Source: JANMDU01 sp031418715 (GTDB lineage Bacteria; Pseudomonadota; Gammaproteobacteria; Burkholderiales; Burkholderiaceae_C). From it: a stretch of DNA of 64,000 nt. The notes under the pieces were generated by a model. The model was not told the origin of the DNA. It made no database searches and worked only from the letters and a program-made list of their open reading frames with translations. Below are positions 23,849 through 32,494 of the stretch, piece after piece; position 1 is the first letter of the stretch; each line of letters starts with the position of its first letter. The position numbers and the translations under genes are program-made. The DNA is taken from the NCBI GenBank assembly GCA_031418715.1, contig JANOJL010000067.1, forward strand, positions 134,648-198,647, written 5' to 3'.

Positions 23849-25360
23849 TTAGTTGGCCGCTGACACCAGCGCTGGATTGAGAGCCGAAGCGACTGAATCG
23901 CGCGATGTGTCAATGCGCACAGGCTGGGTGCTGCTCCGGCTGTTCATGCCTGCAATGTCTTCAGGTGCGATCTCGCCGCAGCGCTGCAGCAAGGCGCGCA
24001 AGCCCATCGGCGCGAGGGCATCGCTGAGCACCAGCGCCACCACCAAGCTGCTGGCCAAAAGCGCATCGCCCAACATCAACATTGGCCAGGCCAAGAGCAG
24101 CAGCGCCAGCCCTGTCATGGAAAGCGGTTGCATAGCCAGCCCGAGCGCAAAACCCTGCTGCCAGCGCAGACCTGCCCAGCGCGCGGTGAGTGTGCAGACC
24201 AGCAATTTTGCCGTGAGGCGCAGGAGCAAAATCAACGCCACCAAAGGCACCATCATGCCCACAGCCACTTCCACATTGGCAAACTTCATGCTACTTTGCA
24301 CCATCAGCCCGATCAGCGTCAGGGCGGAGAGAGCAAACAGCAAAAGTTGCGCCAGCGTGGTGAGCACTTGCTGCACACCCTGCCCTGCTCGCCAAGCCGC
24401 GCCCGTGGGGCTGCGCAGCGATAAACCCAGCGCCAAACAAGCTGCCCATGCAGGCGCGCCCCACCATTGCGCCAGCCCCGCGCACACGCAGGCCACAGCC
24501 ACCAAACCCATGCTGTCGCCAGCGGCTTGCCAGCGTGGTGCAAGCATTGTGGTCGCGTTGCGTAAAGCAGGCTTGGGGCGAGCCAGCAAACGCCCCAGCG
24601 CTGCGCCCACGCACAGGCTGAGCATAAGCAGCATGAGCGGTTGCGCCAAATCCCAGCCACTGCGTTGCAACATCGGCAGCGCTTGCCAGCTTGTAGCCGC
24701 ACCCGAGCTTTGCCCCGCGCTTTGCAGCCAAGCTTGGCCGAGCACCAATACCAGTGGCAAACACAGCGCCGCCAGCAGCGTGTTGATGCCGCCTAAATGC
24801 AGCGCCCGCGCACTGATCTGCCCATCAGCCTGCCAATCTGGCATGAAACTGGCCAGCACCACCGGCGAGCTGTGCGCTGCCACAATACCAGCCACGCTAG
24901 CCGCAGGCCAAGCCAGCCCGAGCATGATGAGCAGCGCGCTCATGCAGATTGCCGTGATCGCAAACTCCAATACCGCCGTCGCAGCCAGCGCCTTGTTGCG
25001 CAGCAGCCAGCGCGTATCCATCTGCTGACCAACGGTGAACAAAATCCAGCCCAGCGCCATATCGAGCAACCATTCAGCGCGCGTGGCCAGCGCCAGCAAC
25101 GTGCTCAGCGGCCAGATCAGTAAGCAAGCCGTCGCCAGCAACATCCCGCAAACCCCATATGCCGTGCTGCGCAGCCCGCCCCATCGCTGCACGCGATCTG
25201 CCACGCCCACGGCCAGCCACAGCGCAGCGCCGATCCACACGACAGCAGGCATCGTCGTCAACCACGCACTCACTGCCTGCACCGCATCGTCTGCCCAAGG
25301 CATCCAAGGTTCAAGCTGTATTTGCATCTGCACGCTGAAAAGTTCAAACCATTCATTCAT
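23849..25360 (-). CDS. CPA2-type cation/proton antiporter, membrane protein
   Basis: The 503-residue protein has about 12 hydrophobic segments in the pattern of monovalent cation/H+ antiporters (KefB/NhaA-like fold, CPA2). Examples are WIGAALWLAVGVADRV at the start, GIVAAHSSPVVLASFMPDW near 170-185 (the discontinuous helix region) and WGAPAWAACLALGLSLRSPTGAAW near 290-310. A ~60-residue hydrophilic tail follows the last helix and lacks a TrkA-N domain. Ion specificity cannot be read from sequence. Confidence 0.8.
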   Translation of the reverse strand: MNEWFELFSVQMQIQLEPWMPWADDAVQAVSAWLTTMPAVVWIGAALWLAVGVADRVQRWGGLRSTAYGVCGMLLATACLLIWPLSTLLALATRAEWLLDMALGWILFTVGQQMDTRWLLRNKALAATAVLEFAITAICMSALLIMLGLAWPAASVAGIVAAHSSPVVLASFMPDWQADGQISARALHLGGINTLLAALCLPLVLVLGQAWLQSAGQSSGAATSWQALPMLQRSGWDLAQPLMLLMLSLCVGAALGRLLARPKPALRNATTMLAPRWQAAGDSMGLVAVACVCAGLAQWWGAPAWAACLALGLSLRSPTGAAWRAGQGVQQVLTTLAQLLLFALSALTLIGLMVQSSMKFANVEVAVGMMVPLVALILLLRLTAKLLVCTLTARWAGLRWQQGFALGLAMQPLSMTGLALLLLAWPMLMLGDALLASSLVVALVLSDALAPMGLRALLQRCGEIAPEDIAGMNSRSSTQPVRIDTSRDSVASALNPALVSAAN

Positions 25361-25446
25361 ACCCGCACCTTAATGCGCGGCTTGGTTACATGCGGGTGGA
25401 TGATGTAAAAGTGGTGAACAGATGCCACTTATCTACAGATAGTCAC

Positions 25447-25500
25447 TACTGATTTAATAGCACTTAACGCTGGCTTTATAACGGGTTGAAGGCTATTTGG
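25447..25500 (-). repeat. Dispersed 42-bp repeat copy
   Basis: On the minus strand it reads CCGTTATAAAGCCAGCG followed by AAGTGCTATTAAATCAGTAG, a good match to the consensus. Confidence 0.75.
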
Positions 25501-25544
25501 CTTGAAAATCTATACTTTTCTTTGTGACGTGATTTTTTAGCATT

Positions 25545-25600
25545 TTGAATGGCTCACCGCTATTTTTTCTACTTAGTTTGCTATTCTTTTGATGGTATTT
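25545..25600 (+). repeat. Dispersed 42-bp repeat copy with attached GC-rich unit
   Basis: CACCGCTATTTTTTCTACTT and TTTGCTATTCTTTTGAT parallel the copy at 48683-48745. Both are followed at similar distance by a GTAGAGCG(A/G)CCACGG unit. Confidence 0.65.
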
Positions 25601-25689
25601 GTGAGGAAGATGTCTGTTTGGGTAGAGCGACCACGGCTCAACGGCCAGCGCCCTTGCCGCATGCGCCACTCAGCAAAGAATCAAACCGA

Positions 25690-26397
25690 CTAATCCGTAG
25701 AAAACGCCTCCAGCCCCGCTTCACAAGCCGTGGTGAACACGCGCGTTGCATGCTCCAGAGTAGGAATATCGCCCTCATTGATCTGCATACGCAAATACAC
25801 CTTGCCACGTAACACCATCAACACACACGGCACATCCGGCTCACTGCTCGGCCAAGCCAGCAATTGCCCCGCCAGCACCGGCGTGAGCCAAGCCACCGCG
25901 TTGACTCGCTCGTCCGCAAGGATGGCGTATTGATCCAAAAACACCTGTCCCAAATCTTCCCAGCCTACCTCTTCATACATCGAAAGCCAGCGCATTTCTT
26001 CTGGCAGATGCGGATCAATTTGCGTTTGCAGCGTGTCGGTATAGAGAGAGAAAGCGCGTTTGTCCAGATCGTTTTTCAGCTTGCGCGTCATCACCATCAC
26101 CGCCACATCTTCACGCACACTCATCTCGCCGCGCGCACGCAACTCAATGCCGTGGATGAAATCACGCGAGGGCTTGCCTTGCTCAATCTTCCAAGACTTG
26201 CCATTGATCTTGCCGTCCATGCTGTAGCCCTTGCCTTGTTCCTTGTACGACAAACCTTGTAGCGATGCCCATTCAGATACCTTGCCTAATTGCGAGCTGC
26301 CGCCTTGCCCCGCAATCACAGAAGAAGGCGAGCGCGTGCTAGGCGCATCGTCCTTCTCTTTACCGAGACCGAGCGCGTTTTTCAAAGACTTGAACAT
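25690..26397 (-). CDS. Conserved-looking hypothetical protein, 235 aa
   Basis: The protein has a short basic N-terminus (MFKSLKNALGLGKEKD), then a globular-looking region with GKGYSMDGKINGKSWKIE, FIHGIELRARGEM, EDVAVMVMTRKL and a C-terminal segment VYLRMQINEGDIPTLEHATRVF. No signal peptide, membrane helix or known motif is visible. It is probably cytoplasmic and monocistronic. I do not recognise the family. Confidence 0.65.
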   Translation of the reverse strand: MFKSLKNALGLGKEKDDAPSTRSPSSVIAGQGGSSQLGKVSEWASLQGLSYKEQGKGYSMDGKINGKSWKIEQGKPSRDFIHGIELRARGEMSVREDVAVMVMTRKLKNDLDKRAFSLYTDTLQTQIDPHLPEEMRWLSMYEEVGWEDLGQVFLDQYAILADERVNAVAWLTPVLAGQLLAWPSSEPDVPCVLMVLRGKVYLRMQINEGDIPTLEHATRVFTTACEAGLEAFSTD

Positions 26398-26552
26398 ATG
26401 TAGGCAGTTTGACTTAAAGCGCCATTATGAAAGGACTTTGCCCATGAGACAACTTTATTCGTGGCTCATGCCCAACGGTCAACCAAGACTGAGACAAACG
26501 TTTGTGCAGATACCGTGAAGCTCAGCTTACGCTGAGCCCATATCTTTTTAAG

Positions 26553-26630
26553 AATTTTAGGCCTCTCGCCGTTACTAAATAAGCTGAGTATGCTCACTTT
26601 TTGATTGCATCTGATGCAATTTTAGTCACT
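26553..26630 (+). repeat. Dispersed repeat copy overlapping the 3' end of the EamA gene
   Basis: TTTTAGGCCTCTCGCCGTTA and a run through TGATTGCATCTGATGCAA match the consensus. The repeat supplies the last codons and stop of the minus-strand transporter gene. Confidence 0.65.
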
Positions 26631-27577
26631 GCACTTCGTCCACTCAAAGCCAACAACACGATGCCCAATACCACTGTGACAGCGCCCATCAATTGCATCA
26701 GGCTCATTGCTTGACCGAGCAAGCTCCAGCCGAGGATGAGTGCGGCCACCGGCTCGATGTTGGAAGCGGGTGCGTTGCGTGCCATGTCCAAGCGCGGCAT
26801 CAAGGCGAAGAGAACTGAGAAGGCGCTGCCGTAGCACAGCGTGAGGCCAGCTAGGCCGAGCCAACCGATCCAGTTGTTAGGCCAATGCAGGCTGCGGCTC
26901 ACCCACTGGCCAGCGCCTTCGCCCGCGCCGCCTGAGAGCACGATGACGCTCATACTGCCGAGCATGAGCGTCACCAAGCCCATCGTCCACAAACTGCGTA
27001 CAGGGCCAGTCAGCGCTTTGAGCTTGAATTCCGTGACACGCAGCGCCACCGCAAACACACTCGCCGCGCCAAAACCAAAAGCCACGCCCGCCCAAAATTG
27101 CGCGCTGCCCACGCCCGGCTTGGCCAGCTGGCCTGGCAGATCCAACGCCAAGCCCAAACCAAAAATAATCAACGCGATCAGCCCAGCCGTTTTGGCAGAA
27201 GGGCGAGGGCCACCGAGCAGCCAGTTGAGCAAGGTAAACAGCGCCGGAAACAGGTTAAAAACCAAGAGCGCCAGCGCCACTGGGATTCGCGCCACGGCTG
27301 AATACAACAGCAAGCTTTGCAGCGCAATCAAGCCGCCCAACGCCCACACCCATTTGACTGGCACGCCATATGCGCCCAGCTTGAGCGGCGCTTTCATCCA
27401 AAGCCCCACCGCCAGCAAAATCAACGCCGTCACACCCGAGCGCACGAGCACGGCCGTGACCAAACCCGTGCTGTGGTCAAATGCAAAACGCGCCGCGATA
27501 TGGTTGCTCGCAAACACCACGCCCAGCAGCAGCAAAATGCCAATCGCCACGCTTCTGGAAAAAGGAACATGCGTCAT
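26594..27577 (-). CDS. EamA-family (DMT) transporter, probable metabolite exporter
   Basis: The 327-residue protein shows ten hydrophobic segments in two five-helix EamA repeats, starting IGILLLLGVVFASNHIAARFAF. The second repeat includes SAFSVLFALMPRLDMARNAPASNIEPVAALILGW, where the RxxASxxExV pattern is characteristic. The substrate is unknown. Its start overlaps the stop of the thioesterase gene by four bases, so they form an operon. The C-terminal codons fall in a dispersed repeat. Confidence 0.88.
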   Translation of the reverse strand: MTHVPFSRSVAIGILLLLGVVFASNHIAARFAFDHSTGLVTAVLVRSGVTALILLAVGLWMKAPLKLGAYGVPVKWVWALGGLIALQSLLLYSAVARIPVALALLVFNLFPALFTLLNWLLGGPRPSAKTAGLIALIIFGLGLALDLPGQLAKPGVGSAQFWAGVAFGFGAASVFAVALRVTEFKLKALTGPVRSLWTMGLVTLMLGSMSVIVLSGGAGEGAGQWVSRSLHWPNNWIGWLGLAGLTLCYGSAFSVLFALMPRLDMARNAPASNIEPVAALILGWSLLGQAMSLMQLMGAVTVVLGIVLLALSGRSAVTKIASDAIKK

Positions 27578-28029
27578 CCGTGGGTCACCTTCAACGCCAT
27601 CACAGCTTCGCGCAGCGCAAGCGGCAAAGGCGCGGGCTTGCGTGTCGCGCGATCCACATACACATGCACGAAATGCCCACGCGCTGCGCTCAAAGCCTCA
27701 TCATCGGCAAACAAACCCACCTCATAGCGCACGCTGCTTGTGCCCACATTCGCCACGCGAATCCCGGCAGTGACCCTCGAAGGAAAGGCAATTGGAGAAA
27801 AATAATGGCATTGCGTCTCCACCACCAAACCAATCACCTCGCCCGAGTGAATATCCAAAGCGCCCTGCTCAATCAAATGGCCATTGACCGCTGTGTCAAA
27901 CCATGCATAGTAAACAACATTGTTCACGTGGCCATAGACATCGTTATCTGCCCAGCGGCTGGTGATCGGGATGAAGGCTAGGTAGTCGCTTCGAGGCGAT
28001 GCGCTGGGGCGGTGAGCAGGTGAGGTCAT
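27574..28029 (-). CDS. 4-hydroxybenzoyl-CoA-type acyl-CoA thioesterase (hot-dog fold)
   Basis: The motif WADNDVYGHVNNVVYYAWFDTAVN (near residue 25) contains the catalytic Asp and the following DVYGHVNN typical of YbgC/4HBT thioesterases. Starting at ATG 28029 the protein has 151 residues, normal for the fold. The substrate is unknown; hydrolysis of acyl-CoA in the cytoplasm is inferred. It precedes the EamA gene with a four-base overlap. Confidence 0.9.
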   Translation of the reverse strand: MTSPAHRPSASPRSDYLAFIPITSRWADNDVYGHVNNVVYYAWFDTAVNGHLIEQGALDIHSGEVIGLVVETQCHYFSPIAFPSRVTAGIRVANVGTSSVRYEVGLFADDEALSAARGHFVHVYVDRATRKPAPLPLALREAVMALKVTHG

Positions 28030-28082
28030 GAATACGATCAAAGAAAATAGGTATCGCTAAAAGCGCCAATAAAGTGCACCGG

Positions 28083-28160
28083 AAACGCAAAAAAACCAAT
28101 GCTCATTTGAATTTTTTCGCGATTTTTGCGAGATTATTGCGAGATTATTGCGTTTTTCAC
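28083..28160. repeat. Weak long inverted repeat upstream of the thioesterase gene
   Basis: AAACGCAAAAA at 28083 can pair with TTGCGTTTTT around 28149. The right side contains two direct GCGAGATTATT units 12 nt apart. It resembles the intergenic hairpins elsewhere but the left arm is short. Confidence 0.45.
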
Positions 28161-28185
28161 CTTACCAAAGTATGCCACCTGTCAG

Positions 28186-29598
28186 TCAGGCATGCAGGGC
28201 GATCAACTCCAGCGATGTTTTGCGCGTCCATGCCGGGGTGTTCATGTGCTTGAGCAGTAAACGGTAGGTGTCCAAATCAAAGGCCAGCGCCTCGTGGCTG
28301 CTCACCACCTCTTGTAAGGCCGCTTCATCAGAGACCGTCGCCAGATGACACCATTGGTCAAACACATGAATTTCCGTGCGGCCACTGGCCTCCGAGTATT
28401 CGCGAAAACCGATTTTTCCGGGATGCGGCCACACTTGCAATTGCTGCTTGGCCAATGCCAGTTGCAAACGCAGGCGATGCAATTCAGGTTTTTCTTGGCC
28501 CGAGCACACGCCTTTGCAGCGCCCGAGCTGGTGCGCAAAGCACCGGCCTTTGCCTGCTTCTAGCCCCAGCGCTTGAGGGCACAGCTCATGCTCGGCGACC
28601 AGGGTATGCAAAGCCTCCACCGCTTGATTCTTGGAGCGGTACACGCCATACATTTGCGCAAAATTCTGGGGTCGCAAATCGTCTCCGCGCACCAAGCTCA
28701 GCAGTGGCCGCGCGTTCGCATCATCAGCCAATTGCCAAGCGCAGAGGCTGCGTTCGCGGCGCAATTGACGGTTAAAAATGGGCTGCATCTCTTTTACCAG
28801 CCGCGCCTCCAGCAGCAAAGCGCCCAGCTCGCCCGGTGTCTCGCGCCACTCGATGCGACGAATCTCCTGCGCCATGCGCATCTCGCGCGCCTGCGTGAGG
28901 CTGGCCTGAAAATGCGACATCACCCGCGAGCGCATCGTCACGCTTTTGCCAATGTAGAGCGGAATCTTGCCCTCGCCATAAAAAAGATACACGCCGGGTA
29001 CATCAGGAATGCTGGCAATCTCCGTCTCCAGCATCGCTGGCACCGCCGCGCTGCCGCCCAACAGTTTCGCCGCATGCAAGCTCACCACATCCAAACCCAG
29101 CTCTTGCACCGCCTGCGCCAGCCAAGCCTCCACCAAATCCACATCACCCATCGCGCGATGCCGCGCCATCGTCGTCAAGCTGTGGCGCTGCATGATGGCA
29201 TCCAAGCTGTGGCTTTTATACTGCGGATACAGCTTGCGTGAGAGGCGCACGCTGCACAAGGTCTTCACATTCAAGGTCACGCCGATCCGCGCAAACTCAT
29301 GCAACAAAAACCCATGGTCAAAGCGCGCGTTATGCGCCACCAACACCGCGCCATCCAACAAAGCCAGCAGCTCATCACCCAGTTTTTCAAAACTTGGCGC
29401 TTCTTCCACCATTTGGTCGCTGATACCCGTCAGCTTTTGAATGAAAAAAGGAATACGGCAATCCGGATTGACCAAACTGCTCCAACGCTTGACTTCCACG
29501 CCCTCTTCAAACCGCACCGCAGCAATCTCAGTGATGCGGCTCGTCAAAGCGTTACCGCCTGTGGTTTCTAGATCTAGTATGACGTAGCAGGGAAGCAT
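28186..29598 (-). CDS. DEDDh exonuclease fused to a GIY-YIG (UvrC-like) nuclease domain
   Basis: From ATG 29598 the protein has 470 residues. The N-terminal ~165 form a DnaQ-like 3'-5' exonuclease: YVILDLETTGG (Asp/Glu), VLVAHNARFDHGFL and HRAMGDVDLV (His/Asp). The middle (about 200-285) is a GIY-YIG domain: VPGVYLFYGEGKIPLYIGKS, then R/E residues in MRSRVMSHF and LLLEARLVKEMQP. The combination is known in Cho-like/DnaQ-UvrC fusions implicated in DNA repair. The C-terminus contains CFAHQLGRCKGVCSG, similar to the UvrC cysteine segment. Confidence 0.9.
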   Translation of the reverse strand: MLPCYVILDLETTGGNALTSRITEIAAVRFEEGVEVKRWSSLVNPDCRIPFFIQKLTGISDQMVEEAPSFEKLGDELLALLDGAVLVAHNARFDHGFLLHEFARIGVTLNVKTLCSVRLSRKLYPQYKSHSLDAIMQRHSLTTMARHRAMGDVDLVEAWLAQAVQELGLDVVSLHAAKLLGGSAAVPAMLETEIASIPDVPGVYLFYGEGKIPLYIGKSVTMRSRVMSHFQASLTQAREMRMAQEIRRIEWRETPGELGALLLEARLVKEMQPIFNRQLRRERSLCAWQLADDANARPLLSLVRGDDLRPQNFAQMYGVYRSKNQAVEALHTLVAEHELCPQALGLEAGKGRCFAHQLGRCKGVCSGQEKPELHRLRLQLALAKQQLQVWPHPGKIGFREYSEASGRTEIHVFDQWCHLATVSDEAALQEVVSSHEALAFDLDTYRLLLKHMNTPAWTRKTSLELIALHA

Positions 29599-29645
29599 GG
29601 GTGATGAAGAAAATAGAAACAGCCCTTGAAGGGCTGCAGTCATTT

Positions 29646-29719
29646 TGGAGCGGGTGAAGGGGATCGAACCCTCGTATCGAGCTTGGGAAGCTAGCGTTCT
29701 ACCATTGAACTACACCCGC
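29646..29719 (-). tRNA. tRNA-Gly (anticodon CCC)
   Basis: On the minus strand the 74-nt gene begins GCGGGTGTAGTTCAATGG and ends with an encoded CCA. The anticodon loop TTCCCAA gives CCC. The T arm reads GGGTTCGATCCCC, and the acceptor GCGGGTG pairs with CACCCGC. It lies between dnaB and the exonuclease gene, in the same direction. Confidence 0.95.
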
Positions 29720-29737
29720 GTAAATCACAGTTTACCG

Positions 29738-31180
29738 CTAAAAATCATCGCTCATACCCGCTGCAAGATTCTCAAACTTGGTGATCGGTTTCAAAAAGGC
29801 AAGCTTGCAAGTGCCCGTCGGGCCGTTACGTTGCTTGGCGATGATGATCTCGGCCACGCCGGGTTCTTTGCTGTCTTTGTTGTAGTAATCGTCGCGGTAG
29901 ATGAACATGATCACGTCTGCATCTTGCTCAATCGCTCCGGATTCACGCAAATCGCTCATCATCGGGCGCTTATCCGTGCGCTGTTCCACGCCGCGATTGA
30001 GCTGCGAAAGCGCGATCACGGGGCATTGCAGTTCTTTGGCCAGCATCTTCAAGCCACGCGAAATTTCGCCCAGCTCAGTGGCGCGGTTGTCGCCATCGCT
30101 GCCTCGGTTGCCACTCATCAGTTGCAAATAATCGACCACAATCAGGCCAAGCTTGCCGCCCATTTGCCGCGCCAAGCGCCGCGCATTCGCTCGCAGCTCC
30201 GAAGCCGTGAGGCCAGGCGTTTCGTCGATATGCAGCGAAATATTGCGCAGCTTTTCAATGGCTTCTACCAAGCGCGGCCATTCGTCATCACTGAGCTTTC
30301 CGGTGCGCAAATGCCCTTGATCAATCCGCCCAATCGAGCCGACGATACGCACCGCGAGTTGCGATGCGCCCATCTCCATGGAGAACACGGCCACTGGTAG
30401 ACCTTCGTTTAAAGCAACGTGCTCGGCGATATTGATAGCCAGGGCAGTTTTCCCCATTGACGGCCGAGCAGCCAGCACGATCAAATCGCCAGCTTGCATG
30501 CCAGAAGTCATCCGATCAAAATCATAAAAACCTGTGGGCACGCCAGTGATGTCGTTGGGGTTTTTCGACATCTCTTCGACGCGCTCGATCAGCGCGGTAA
30601 CGAGACTTTCCATTGAGTGGAAGCCTTGCTTTAAGCGCGAGCCTTCTTCGCCAATGGCGAAAATTTTGCGCTCAGCTTCATCCAAAATCTCAGCGACTGG
30701 CCTGCCCTGCGTGGTGAACGCGCTGGTAGAGATTTCATCGCTCGCGCCCACGAGTTTGCGCAGAATCGAGCGCTCGCGCACGATCTCGGCATAGCGGCGA
30801 ATGTTGCCTGCGCTTGGCACGTATTGCGCCAATTGGTTGAGATAGATCAACCCGCCAATTTCATCGGCCTTGCCCTGCGATTGCAAACGCTCATAGACCG
30901 TGATCACATCTGCTGGCTTGCTGGCATTGATCAGCGAGCTGATCGCGGCGTAAATAAGCCGATGCTCGTAGCGATAAAAATCGGTATCAATCAGCAAATC
31001 GCCGACGCGATCCCAAGCACCGTTGTCGAGCAGCAAACCGCCAAGCACGCTGGATTCAGCTTCAATGCTGTGCGGCGGCACACGCAGCTGCGCAATCAGC
31101 GGATCAGGGCTGGGCAGATGGTAATCAGGGACATGATCAGAGGCGTATTCGTCATCGACGACAGAGAGTTCAGCAGACAT
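29738..31180 (-). CDS. dnaB: Replicative DNA helicase
   Basis: DnaB unwinds DNA at the replication fork. ATG 31180 (MSAELSVVDDE) gives 480 residues; a 14-residue longer frame exists without support. The N-terminal collar domain shows PPHSIEAESSVLGGLL. The RecA-like domain has Walker A in AARPSMGKTALA, Walker B in LGLIVVDYLQLM and the ending SDLRESGAIEQDADVIMFIYRDDYY...EIIIAKQRNGPTG. No intein is present. A 44-bp element with DnaA-box-like sequence lies upstream (31212). Confidence 0.97.
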   Translation of the reverse strand: MSAELSVVDDEYASDHVPDYHLPSPDPLIAQLRVPPHSIEAESSVLGGLLLDNGAWDRVGDLLIDTDFYRYEHRLIYAAISSLINASKPADVITVYERLQSQGKADEIGGLIYLNQLAQYVPSAGNIRRYAEIVRERSILRKLVGASDEISTSAFTTQGRPVAEILDEAERKIFAIGEEGSRLKQGFHSMESLVTALIERVEEMSKNPNDITGVPTGFYDFDRMTSGMQAGDLIVLAARPSMGKTALAINIAEHVALNEGLPVAVFSMEMGASQLAVRIVGSIGRIDQGHLRTGKLSDDEWPRLVEAIEKLRNISLHIDETPGLTASELRANARRLARQMGGKLGLIVVDYLQLMSGNRGSDGDNRATELGEISRGLKMLAKELQCPVIALSQLNRGVEQRTDKRPMMSDLRESGAIEQDADVIMFIYRDDYYNKDSKEPGVAEIIIAKQRNGPTGTCKLAFLKPITKFENLAAGMSDDF

Positions 31181-31211
31181 GCGCTTATTGTGCCTTTGAA
31201 CACGCTTTGAG

Positions 31212-31255
31212 CCTGTGGACAAGTCTGTGGAGATTCGGTGAATTGCTCTGTATAT
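31212..31255 (+). repeat. 44-bp repeat upstream of dnaB, also near 33686
   Basis: CCTGTGGACAAG begins a 44-bp sequence that matches 33686-33729 at 37 positions, ending CTGTATAT in both. It contains TGTGGACAA, one base from a DnaA box. Confidence 0.65.
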
Positions 31256-31269
31256 TTTTTTAGCGTTGC

Positions 31270-31345
31270 AAAGTCAGCGCGCTAATCACTATCAATTACA
31301 TAGCATAAAGCACAGACTCTATAACAGGTAGAGGCCTAAAATCCA
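31270..31345 (-). repeat. Dispersed 42-bp repeat copy
   Basis: On the minus strand it reads TTTTAGGCCTCTACC, then TTATAGAGTCTGTGCTTTA and TGCTATGTAATTGATAGTG. It is a diverged copy of the consensus. Confidence 0.6.
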
Positions 31346-31348
31346 TAA

Positions 31349-31378
31349 AAAAGCCCGCAGGTTGCTCAGCGGGCTTTT
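31349..31378 (-). terminator. Terminator after the cupin gene, aceA-type
   Basis: AAAAGCCCGC / GCGGGCTTTT forms the stem with a 10-nt loop. The next ~50 bp (CTCGTCAGGCGCA...CTCAGATCAAGC) repeat the 3' flank of aceA at 38029-38072, so this region is a duplicate of the aceA end. Confidence 0.85.
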
Positions 31379-31417
31379 CTCGTCAGGCGCATCGAGCTGA
31401 ACCCTCCTCTTCTCAGA

Positions 31418-32071
31418 TCAAGCCAAGTGACCCACTTTCACCAGAATCAAGCATCCGTCGGTCGAATAGGGCTGATGCACGCTCAAATGGGGGCTGCGTA
31501 CCCATGTTCCTTGGGGATAGTCGCCGTACTCATCCTGAAAGGTGCCTTCCAGCACGAAGATTTCTTCGCCGCCATCGTGCCGATGCCGATTGAAGTGAGT
31601 GCCCGGCGCCCATCGCACCAGTGCGGTATGTGTCCTACCGAATTGACTGAGCACCAACACCTGCAGACCGCGCACCAGACCTTGACCCCAACGCCAATCT
31701 GCCGGGCGCACCACGATCCTTTCAGAGTCGCCCGCTTCCAACTGCCGTAGCTTGACAAACAGGGTGCAGCCTGTCGTGCTTCTTGGTGCATGCGAGCTGC
31801 CATCCGGGTTCTTGATGTAAGTGCCGGCGGGGTAGACGCCGTGCTCATCGGCAAACTCCCCTTCCAACACAAAGATCTCTTCACCCGACGGGTGTGCATG
31901 CGAGGGAAACACCGCTCCCGCTTCGTAGCGAACGATGCTGGTGGCGCGTGCATCTTCTGTGCCGTCCCGAGCCAGCAAACGCCGCTGCACACCCGTCGCA
32001 GGGCTGGGCTGCCAAGGCAGCTGCGCCGAGCGAACGGCGACGCGCTGGGACAAGTCTTCGTTGAGTTTCAT
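31418..32071 (-). CDS. Double-cupin protein of the ChrR anti-sigma cupin type
   Basis: The 217-residue protein carries two tandem cupin modules. The first (about 40-115) has FPSHAHPSGEEIFVLEGEF...YPAGTYIKNP. The second (about 140-210) has FNRHRHDGGEEIFVLEGTF...YPQGTWVRSP. The two clearly arose by internal duplication and both keep the His-His-Glu metal ligands. Such proteins sense or detoxify reactive oxygen species or act as dioxygenase-like enzymes; no sigma factor gene is nearby. It lies 12 bp after the exported 124-residue gene, downstream of a LysR-controlled divergent promoter. Confidence 0.85.
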   Translation of the reverse strand: MKLNEDLSQRVAVRSAQLPWQPSPATGVQRRLLARDGTEDARATSIVRYEAGAVFPSHAHPSGEEIFVLEGEFADEHGVYPAGTYIKNPDGSSHAPRSTTGCTLFVKLRQLEAGDSERIVVRPADWRWGQGLVRGLQVLVLSQFGRTHTALVRWAPGTHFNRHRHDGGEEIFVLEGTFQDEYGDYPQGTWVRSPHLSVHQPYSTDGCLILVKVGHLA

Positions 32072-32083
32072 ATGCCCTGCACT

Positions 32084-32458
32084 TTACTGCACTGAATAGA
32101 TGCGCACTTCTGGGGCGGCCTTGAGCAAAGGCTTCAGACCGACCACGACATCTTTTGTGAAGATCTCGCTGGTGAGATACGCCTCGGCCTGTTTGCGATT
32201 GGCAAAGCCATGCAACACCTGCACATCGTCATCACGGATCAGCAGCTCTTTCGACTTGGCGCCCGGCGTCTTAGTCAGGAACGGTTGCTTGTATTTGGCG
32301 TAGATGGCGCCAGCCGCTGCCCGATCCTGCGGGTCGACCTTGAGCGTGATCTCAAGATAGGCTTTTTCTGCGAATGCCAAGCTGGGCAGTGCCACAGCCA
32401 ATGCAAGCAAAAATGCAGATATGAATTTGGATGCCTTAGAGACGGGGGAATATGCCAT
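32084..32458 (-). CDS. Exported ABM-like small protein
   Basis: The 124-residue product has a signal peptide (residues about 1-30, ending PSLAFA). The rest resembles antibiotic-biosynthesis-monooxygenase-like ferredoxin folds: KAYLEITLKVDPQDRAAAGAIYAKYKQPFLTKTPG, then LLIRDDDVQVLHGFANRKQAEAYL. An exported form is unusual because ABM proteins are normally cytoplasmic. It is the first gene of the two-gene unit with the cupin protein. Confidence 0.7.
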   Translation of the reverse strand: MAYSPVSKASKFISAFLLALAVALPSLAFAEKAYLEITLKVDPQDRAAAGAIYAKYKQPFLTKTPGAKSKELLIRDDDVQVLHGFANRKQAEAYLTSEIFTKDVVVGLKPLLKAAPEVRIYSVQ

Positions 32459-32494
32459 GAATTTCTCCTAATGAATGGGGTTATGCCGTCGAGT

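Larger units (their letters stand above)
25361..25689. other. Gene-free intergenic region holding two repeat copies
   Basis: No gene is supported. It contains dispersed-repeat copies at 25447-25500 (minus orientation) and 25545-25600 (plus orientation), and the unit GTAGAGCGACCACGG at 25622, also seen near 17787 and 48766. The plus-strand frame starting 25549 is read through the repeat and is likely spurious. Confidence 0.6.

Noticed and set aside
23853..25028. 391-codon plus-strand frame
   Set aside because: It is the complement of the antiporter gene; the Ser/Ala/Pro-rich composition is typical of a shadow frame.
25549..25812. Small plus-strand protein of 87 residues
   Set aside because: The start lies in a repeat copy and the end is antisense to the 235-residue gene; similar frames arise at the related repeat near 48742.
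26841..27773. 310-codon plus-strand frame
   Set aside because: It runs opposite the EamA and thioesterase genes, which have clear family motifs.
28573..29241. 222-codon plus-strand frame rich in His and Arg
   Set aside because: It is a shadow of the exonuclease/GIY-YIG gene.
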